Assembly (NCBI GenBank): GCA_964535025.1
Contig: CAZHRW010000009.1
Span: 1-21,444 of the forward strand
Reading direction: 5' to 3'
DNA from: JAAYZK01 sp964535025
Lineage (GTDB): Bacteria > Planctomycetota > Phycisphaerae > SM23-33 > FEN-1343
DNA length: 21,444 nucleotides
In this document: piece after piece, positions 16,950 through 21,444 of the stretch
Numbering within the stretch: the first letter of the stretch is position 1
Layout of the letters: each line of letters opens with the position of its first letter
Translations under genes and position numbers: made by a program
The notes under the pieces: model-generated
Databases searched by the model: none
What the model saw: the letters and a program-made list of their open reading frames with translations, nothing else
What the model was told of the DNA's origin: nothing

Positions 16950-18209
16950 TCACGGCGTGAGTTCGCTGACGCGGCCGCCGGCGTGGTGGACGACGGCGCG
17001 CCAGGCGCCGGGCTCGGGGTTGGCGATACCGTTCATCGTCCAGGTCGAGGTGCGATAGCAGTAGAAGGGCTCCTCGTAGGCCGTGAAAACCAGGCGGCCG
17101 TGCTCGTAGAAGTCGACGCGGTCGATCCACTCGGGGTACAGGGCCGCCACGCCCAGCCACCGCGTGCCGTCGCGGCCGACGTGGCGGTCGAAACCGAGGA
17201 AGGCCAGGGGGTTCTCGCGGTCGGCGGCGGCGCTCAGCGGACCCGGCAGACCGACGGCGCGAGCGACGCGCTCGGCGAAGAAGCGGTCCTCGGGGGCCGT
17301 GACGGTCCAGTCGGCGGGCGGCTCCTGCTTGGTGATGTTGTTATAGTAGCCCCAACTGGTGCCGGTCCGCGCCGCGACATCGACGCGGCTGTAGCAGGGG
17401 GAGTCCTCGTTGCAGACGATCGGCACATCGCCGCAGGCGTCTTTCACGCGATTGATGAAGGCGTAATAGCGGGCCCGGCCCAGCCCGTTGCCGTGCACGA
17501 GGACAACGTCGCTGGCCCTGGCGGTTTCCAGGTTGAACGCCCCACCCCCGCCGCTGCAGCCGACGGGCAGACCGCCGGAATGCTCGCGGGCCAGGTCGAT
17601 CAGGACGGCCATGCCCTCGCCGGAGTTCACCAGCGGGCGGTCACGGAAATTGCCGACGTCCTGCTCGTTGGCCACCTCGATGATGACATTGCGTCGGCCG
17701 AGGTGTTTCAGCCAGCGTGCGCCGGCGATCACGGCATTGCGGATCGTCCGGCCGTCCGCCAGCCGCGGCGCCTGGCCCTGGTAGAGCAGGCTGACGATGA
17801 TGATCATTCCCACGCGATCGGCCGCCTCGATAAGACGCTGCATCCGGCCCAGGTAGCGCGGGTCGACGGCGGTGCCGTCGTCGCTGTAGGGATTGTTGTC
17901 GATCGTGCTGTTTTCCGCCGTGAACACAGGCATCCCGCCCTGGAACCCCACCGTCAGCGCCAGGATGCCGTACCGTTTCCATTGGGGCAGCGCCGCGATC
18001 AGTTCATCCGTGTGGCGCTCGGGATCCCACGTCTTCCACCCGAAGCGCGCAAAGCGCTTCGGGTCGGCGGCATCGTCGAAGATGCCCTGGATGAACCGTG
18101 CGTTCATCAAGAGCCCGTGGGCGTCGGCGTTGGTCGCACCCTGGACCTGGTAGGTCGGTTGGCCGTTAATGAGGAACCGGTCGCCTTGGAGGGTCAGTGT
18201 GGTGGTCAT
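16950..18209 (-). CDS. Clan GH-A-like TIM-barrel glycosidase, family unassigned
   Basis: A 419-residue protein beginning with a short beta strand pair (LQGDRFLINGQPTYQVQGA, 7-25), as in GH5- or GH2-type catalytic domains. Catalytic candidates fit clan GH-A: acid/base Glu182 after Asn181 in IIEVANEQDVGNF (177-189) and nucleophile Glu268 in VPIVCNEDSP (262-271). Between them VLVHGNGLGRARYYAF marks a further barrel strand. The C-terminal 100 residues (RLVFTAYEEPFYCYR, then EPGAWRAVVHHAGG) resemble a beta-sandwich. The start at 18209 has a weak AAGGCG upstream; longer versions are not supported. No signal peptide. The substrate and family number cannot be told by eye. Confidence 0.75.
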   Translation of the reverse strand: MTTTLTLQGDRFLINGQPTYQVQGATNADAHGLLMNARFIQGIFDDAADPKRFARFGWKTWDPERHTDELIAALPQWKRYGILALTVGFQGGMPVFTAENSTIDNNPYSDDGTAVDPRYLGRMQRLIEAADRVGMIIIVSLLYQGQAPRLADGRTIRNAVIAGARWLKHLGRRNVIIEVANEQDVGNFRDRPLVNSGEGMAVLIDLAREHSGGLPVGCSGGGGAFNLETARASDVVLVHGNGLGRARYYAFINRVKDACGDVPIVCNEDSPCYSRVDVAARTGTSWGYYNNITKQEPPADWTVTAPEDRFFAERVARAVGLPGPLSAAADRENPLAFLGFDRHVGRDGTRWLGVAALYPEWIDRVDFYEHGRLVFTAYEEPFYCYRTSTWTMNGIANPEPGAWRAVVHHAGGRVSELTP

Positions 18210-18285
18210 CGATATCGCCTTCAGTGGGCTCTCAGCAACTCCATGGTGGTCACGGTCGTGTCCTTTCCGCTTGCCAACCGCCGGC

Positions 18286-18314
18286 ATTCTACGGCACCAG
18301 GTCGGGCCGGACAA
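18286..18314 (-). promoter_or_regulatory. Promoter of the GH-A-like gene
   Basis: On the minus strand TTGTCC (18314-18309) and TAGAAT (18291-18286) are 17 bp apart. The surrounding GTAGAATGC is identical to that of the fucosidase promoter, suggesting the same sigma factor. Confidence 0.6.
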
Positions 18315-18383
18315 GAGCCAGAGGAGCCCCTGTACCCATCGGATCACATGCTCGACGGGGGGCGAAAAATGCCCGTGCCGCCC

Positions 18384-18412
18384 TTGACAAGCACACGCCG
18401 CCATGGTACCTT
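18384..18412 (+). promoter_or_regulatory. Promoter of the transglutaminase-RHS operon
   Basis: A perfect TTGACA at 18384-18389 is followed after 17 bp by TACCTT at 18407-18412, with transcription starting near 18419. The leader to the ATG at 18496 would be about 77 nt. No other promoter was found before the right edge, which supports a single transcript for the five downstream genes. Confidence 0.55.
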
Positions 18413-18495
18413 CCGCGATCAATCACCGGGTGTCGGGGGACGATCTGTTCTTTTCTCCCGGGTGAGCGACCATTCTTTCATCTGTGGGATCGTCC

Positions 18496-19509
18496 ATGAG
18501 CAGCAGTTGTAAGAAGAAGACCCGTCTTCGCGCGGCACATCGCGCCGGCAAGCGAGGCAGCGGCGTTTATGATCCCCCGCCGTATGAGCGTCTGCACCCC
18601 CACGGCGACGCGGCCATCACCCACCTGCTGAACAGCACGCCCGAGCAGATCGCCCGTTACGACGTGGCGGAGATGAATCTCATCTGCGCCTACGGCCTGC
18701 CGGGCACGAAGGGGATGAGCATCCCCGACATGCTGCGCCTGCTGGACGTCTGGGCGCGCCGGGTGGGCCTGTTCACACACCAGCACTGGACCATGTTCAC
18801 GTCGGGGCGGTCCGGCGCGCACTCGGCGGCCGAGTTCCGGATGCTCACCCTGTTCCACATCATCTGCCGGGAATTCGGCGTTCGCTACAACCCCGAACGC
18901 ATCGTCGACCCGGACGATTTCTCCGACGCCGCCGACTCATTCCTCCACGGAATCCTCTTGCCGCGTCGGATGGGCACGTGCGCTTCACTGCCCGTGCTGC
19001 TGGTCGCCATCGGACGACGCCTGGGCTACCCGCTCACGCTGGTCGAATCCCCGGGCCACCGGTTCTGCCGCTGGGAGACCTCCCACGAGCGGTTCAACAT
19101 CGAGTTCCACCCCGAGGGGCTGAACGTCCACGACGACGATCATTACCGCCGGTGGCCCCAGCCGTGGCCCGCGGCGCTGGTCGACCTGGAGCAGCGGGGT
19201 CCGACCTACCTGGTATCGCTGACGCCCGCGCAGGAACTGTCGGTGTTCGCGTGCAGCCGGGCGCTTTTCCTTATCGACATCCCGGCGCGGCGTTTCGAGG
19301 CGCTCGAAACCATGCGGGTCGCCTGCCGTCTGTGGAAAAACCACCGCAACGACGCCTGGCTGAAGCACATCACCCGCCGGGCCTGTCGGGGCAACTACGA
19401 CATCCCGCCGGCGATCGCCGAGACCCGCACGGGTTCAGTACTCGGCGAGCAGGTCATCACTTACGGACTCCCGACACCGGAGGCGCCGGCGCGGCCGCCG
19501 GCGTACTGA
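18496..19509 (+). CDS. Transglutaminase-fold (SirB1-like) protein
   Basis: A 337-residue protein with a basic N-terminus (KKKTRLRAAHRAGKRG). The papain-like transglutaminase core is seen in RRMGTCASLPVLLVAIGRRL (158-177) with candidate nucleophile Cys162, SPGHRFCRWE (185-194) with His188, and RFNIEFHPEG (199-208) where Glu203 could be the third residue. Such proteins act as proteases, amidases or inactive scaffolds; the substrate is unknown. The N-terminal 150 residues are helical and specific to this group. The ATG at 18496 is preferred over an in-frame GTG at 18484; neither has a clear ribosome binding site. The gene is first in the putative operon, and its stop lies 22 nt before the RHS-tail gene, so it may process or modify that product. 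No signal peptide. Confidence 0.78.
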   Translation: MSSSCKKKTRLRAAHRAGKRGSGVYDPPPYERLHPHGDAAITHLLNSTPEQIARYDVAEMNLICAYGLPGTKGMSIPDMLRLLDVWARRVGLFTHQHWTMFTSGRSGAHSAAEFRMLTLFHIICREFGVRYNPERIVDPDDFSDAADSFLHGILLPRRMGTCASLPVLLVAIGRRLGYPLTLVESPGHRFCRWETSHERFNIEFHPEGLNVHDDDHYRRWPQPWPAALVDLEQRGPTYLVSLTPAQELSVFACSRALFLIDIPARRFEALETMRVACRLWKNHRNDAWLKHITRRACRGNYDIPPAIAETRTGSVLGEQVITYGLPTPEAPARPPAY

Positions 19510-19531
19510 TGAAAGGGCGAGGGGCAGGGCA

Positions 19532-20404
19532 ATGTACATCTCGACGCAGCGAACCGACAGCGCCGCCGTCGCGGTCCCAAGGCGACGGCCGCGGTTTTAC
19601 GATCCCACCATCGGGCGCTTCACCAGCCTGGACACCTTCGCGGGGCTGACGAACGACCCGCAGAGCCTGCACAAGTACACCTACTGCCATAACGACCCAG
19701 TCAACCACATCGACCCCAGCGGGCAGTTCAGTATCGGGGGGCTGGCCATGGCGACGGGCATCGGCAGCGCCCTGGGGAGCATCGGCGGGGCCACGTTGGC
19801 CTACCTGACCGACAACAGCGTCTGGCAGGGCGCGTTGGCCGGCGCGGTGCTGGGGGCCGTCACGGGTGCGGGCGCCTACCTGCTGTGGCATTCGTTCGCC
19901 AGGATCTCCACCGGCTCGCTGCGGCGGTTCTTCTACGATCCCCGCACCTTCAAGACGATCTCCAACGGCTACTGGCAGCGGCTGGGCCCCGCCGGCGGGC
20001 GCAGCCTGCACCACTGGCTGATCCCGCAGAAATGGACCGCGGTCCCCGCGGGGATTCGCAACGCCGGGTTCAACCTCCTGAACATGCCCAAGATCCTCTC
20101 GGGCAAGATTACCCTCAACACATGGATGGGCTTCGCGATCAACTGGGGCGGGCGGCGCGCCGTGGCGGCCGCGTTCACCGACGGGGCGATCAAGGTGCTC
20201 ATTCCCGGATCGGGCATCCTCGCCTACCATGCCACCCGCTGGGCCGCTAATGAAATGACCGAGTGCACGATCGACCTGATCGACGGTGCGACCGCGACAC
20301 CCCTGCGACTTTCCCCGGCTGAACAGCGGCAGTTCATGGACGAGATGGGGCGCGAGCTGGAGGCAGCGCGGGACGCCGAAGAACGTGACGACTGGGGACG
20401 CTGA
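19532..20404 (+). CDS. Free-standing RHS core tail with C-terminal HH...N domain (candidate toxin)
   Basis: A 290-residue protein. Residues 21-64 are the end of an RHS-repeat-associated core domain: RFYDPTIGRFTSLDTFAG, KYTYCHNDPVNHIDPSG. In large RHS proteins this region contains the aspartyl self-cleavage site (here Asp34 and Asp61). The 1000-plus-residue repeat shell is absent; the gene starts directly before this motif with its own GAGGGGCAGGG site. Residues 68-118 are glycine-rich hydrophobic helices. The rest contains GRSLHHWLIPQKW (156-168) and IRNAGFNLLNMP (175-186), a layout seen in HNH/His-Me-finger nuclease toxins, though the match is partial. The TGA overlaps the next ATG by one base. 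Either a displaced RHS C-terminal cassette or a minimal toxin; activity is unproven. Confidence 0.75.
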   Translation: MYISTQRTDSAAVAVPRRRPRFYDPTIGRFTSLDTFAGLTNDPQSLHKYTYCHNDPVNHIDPSGQFSIGGLAMATGIGSALGSIGGATLAYLTDNSVWQGALAGAVLGAVTGAGAYLLWHSFARISTGSLRRFFYDPRTFKTISNGYWQRLGPAGGRSLHHWLIPQKWTAVPAGIRNAGFNLLNMPKILSGKITLNTWMGFAINWGGRRAVAAAFTDGAIKVLIPGSGILAYHATRWAANEMTECTIDLIDGATATPLRLSPAEQRQFMDEMGRELEAARDAEERDDWGR

Positions 20405-20673
20405 TGGCCCAAATCCATTCCCTGACAGACCTGGCCCGGTATCGCCGGCATTCGCTGCTGTCTCTGCGGGTTTACGCGGTCCTTCTCGTGGCCGTGGGCC
20501 TGGCGATGTGGGGCTTGTCCAGGGTCGTCCGTCTGCCCCGGTCGCTCGTGGTCGTGGTCGTGGGCGTCCTGGTGTTTACCGTCATCGGTGATGTGTGGAA
20601 CATTCTGCACATCAACGCCGAGATCCGGCGCCGGATGGGCCCGATCATCCGGCAGAGGAGGCAACAAGCATGA
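20404..20673 (+). CDS. Small two-helix membrane protein, copy 1
   Basis: An 89-residue protein with two predicted membrane helices (about 22-38 and 47-68) and a basic C-terminal tail, INAEIRRRMGPIIRQRRQ. Its start overlaps the RHS-tail stop as TGATG, so translation is coupled. It is a clear paralogue of the next gene: by hand alignment 42 of 76 positions are identical without gaps. The positive-inside rule places the C-terminal tail in the cytoplasm, and with two helices the N-terminus too. I recognise no named family. Position after a toxin-like gene makes a membrane immunity or anchoring role possible. Confidence 0.75.
   Translation: MAQIHSLTDLARYRRHSLLSLRVYAVLLVAVGLAMWGLSRVVRLPRSLVVVVVGVLVFTVIGDVWNILHINAEIRRRMGPIIRQRRQQA
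20610..20673 (+). repeat. Direct repeat, copy 1 (paired with 21050-21113)
   Basis: This 64-bp stretch and 21050-21113 are in register at an offset of exactly 440 bp. Most positions are identical, including ATCCGGCGCCGG and CAGAGGAG, and both copies end in CATGA. It encodes the C-terminal tail of the paralogous membrane proteins and carries the ribosome binding site for the gene that follows. Confidence 0.8.
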
Positions 20674-21113
20674 TGCACACGAACAGCGGCGACAGGACGG
20701 CGCCGCTCGTGGGCCTGCGGGTCGTCAGGCGGCACACCCGCGACGTCATGGCGGCCAAGCCCGCCCGGACGGCCGACCCCCGACGCCAAGGCCGCCGGAC
20801 ACGAGAAGACGCCAAGCGGCGAAGCACCTCCCCACGGGAGCCGACGAAAGAGGCCGACTCGTGGGGCCAGATGGCCAGGAACCGTCGCCTGTCGCTGACG
20901 TCGAGCCGGGTGAACGGCCTCGTGCTGCTCGTGGTGGGGCTGGTGTGGTGGGGGCTGTCCAGGATCCTCCCTGTGCCCCGCTGGCTCATGGGGATCATCG
21001 TGGCCGTGACGGCTTTCTCGTTCATCCTCGACGTCGTGAACGTCCTGTGCATCAACGCCCGGATCCGGCGCCGGGTGGGCCCCGCCATTCGCCAGAGGAG
21101 ACAGCGTTCATGA
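20670..21113 (+). CDS. Small two-helix membrane protein, copy 2, with basic N-terminal extension
   Basis: A 147-residue protein. Residues 72-147 repeat the previous gene product, sharing WGLSR, INA-x-IRRR and RQRRQ; helices lie at about 81-97 and 105-125. The extra first 70 residues are hydrophilic and very basic (DPRRQGRRTREDAKRR) and look disordered; they might bind nucleic acid, acidic protein or lipid. AGAGGAGG at 20654-20661 lies 8 nt before the ATG at 20670, which overlaps the previous stop as ATGA. The frame is open to 20595 but that part lies in copy 1. The gene arose by tandem duplication; no known family recognised. Confidence 0.75.
   Translation: MMHTNSGDRTAPLVGLRVVRRHTRDVMAAKPARTADPRRQGRRTREDAKRRSTSPREPTKEADSWGQMARNRRLSLTSSRVNGLVLLVVGLVWWGLSRILPVPRWLMGIIVAVTAFSFILDVVNVLCINARIRRRVGPAIRQRRQRS
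21050..21113 (+). repeat. Direct repeat, copy 2
   Basis: Second copy of the 64-bp repeat described at 20610-20673. The third codon positions carry most of the differences, so the repeat has been kept by selection on the protein rather than being a fresh duplication. It supplies AGAGGAGA at 21094-21101, 8 nt before the next start. Confidence 0.8.
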
Positions 21114-21444
21114 CGCGCATGAGCGACGACCCGATCATCCTGCCGGTGACAGGCTTCCTGGGCAGCGACCAGTGGGACCGCGCCGGCTGGCAGGGCACCA
21201 CCTTCCGCTGGCATCCGATCGGCGACGCGCCGCCGGTCATGGGGCTGGTCTTCGCCGACGCCGACGCCGGAAAGGCCGTCTTCGGCGAGTGGATCGTCCG
21301 GGGGGGCAACGGCGACCCCTACGAGGAACTGAGCATCACCGTCCTGGAGGGCCCCGCCCTCGGCCACGCCCCCGGCTACATCGTTCACCTCGGCGCCGAC
21401 GTCCGCTCCGCACAGGCTCACGCCACCGACATCGGCATCGACTT
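21110..21444 (+). CDS. Unrecognised soluble protein, N-terminal part, runs off the right edge
   Basis: The ATG at 21110 overlaps the previous stop (21111-21113) as ATGA and has AGAGGAGA 8 nt upstream. The frame stays open for 111 codons to the window end. The visible part starts MTRMSDDPIILPVTGFLG and contains GWQGTTFRWHPIGD, VMGLVFADADAGKAVFGEW and YEELSITVLEG, suggesting an alpha/beta soluble domain with no signal peptide or membrane helix. I do not recognise the family. As the last visible gene of the toxin-like operon it is a candidate immunity protein or an accessory factor. Its full length and end are unknown. Confidence 0.7.
   Translation, partial: MTRMSDDPIILPVTGFLGSDQWDRAGWQGTTFRWHPIGDAPPVMGLVFADADAGKAVFGEWIVRGGNGDPYEELSITVLEGPALGHAPGYIVHLGADVRSAQAHATDIGID

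Overview
The window is GC-rich bacterial DNA, densely packed with genes on both strands. Neighbouring genes often join through ATGA or TGATG overlaps, and several convergent pairs are separated by only about 9 bp. The gene families (THUMP-like methyltransferase, large carbohydrate-active set, sulfotransferase, RHS-tail modules) and the base composition fit a planctomycete-type genome such as Phycisphaerae. That assignment is inferred from gene content; there is no rRNA or tRNA marker in the window.

Region 1 (1-7086): the left edge holds the 5' end of an insertion-sequence transposase. It is followed by a small SEC-C zinc-motif protein, a THUMP-like methyltransferase on the minus strand, glucose-6-phosphate dehydrogenase (zwf) and thiol peroxidase (tpx) on the plus strand, and a minus-strand BtuFCD/FecBCD-type ABC importer. 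Region 2 (7087-8670): the housekeeping pair acpS and nnrD, overlapping by ATGA, lies just upstream of the importer. The importer also has its own good sigma-70-like promoter.

Region 3 (8671-18209) is a carbohydrate locus made of divergent units: alpha-L-fucosidase (GH29) plus a SASA-family esterase; a class I methyltransferase plus a sulfotransferase; an exported C-type-lectin-fold protein; an RraA-like protein; a GH3 enzyme of the NagZ-like type; and a clan GH-A-like TIM-barrel protein. The hydrolases have no visible signal peptide, so they probably act in the cytoplasm on imported oligosaccharides. The methyltransferase and sulfotransferase may decorate a glycoconjugate.

Region 4 (18384-21444) is the most unusual part. 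One strong-looking promoter drives a transglutaminase-fold protein, a free-standing 290-residue RHS core tail with a novel-looking HH...N C-terminal domain but no RHS repeat shell, two tandemly duplicated two-helix membrane proteins, and an unrecognised protein that runs off the right edge. The last junctions are all overlapping stop/start codons. The layout resembles a minimal polymorphic-toxin module with candidate membrane immunity or anchor proteins, but no function is demonstrated here.

Hand-found promoters across the window share a TTGnnn-17-TAnnnT pattern, often with TAGAAT as the -10 box.
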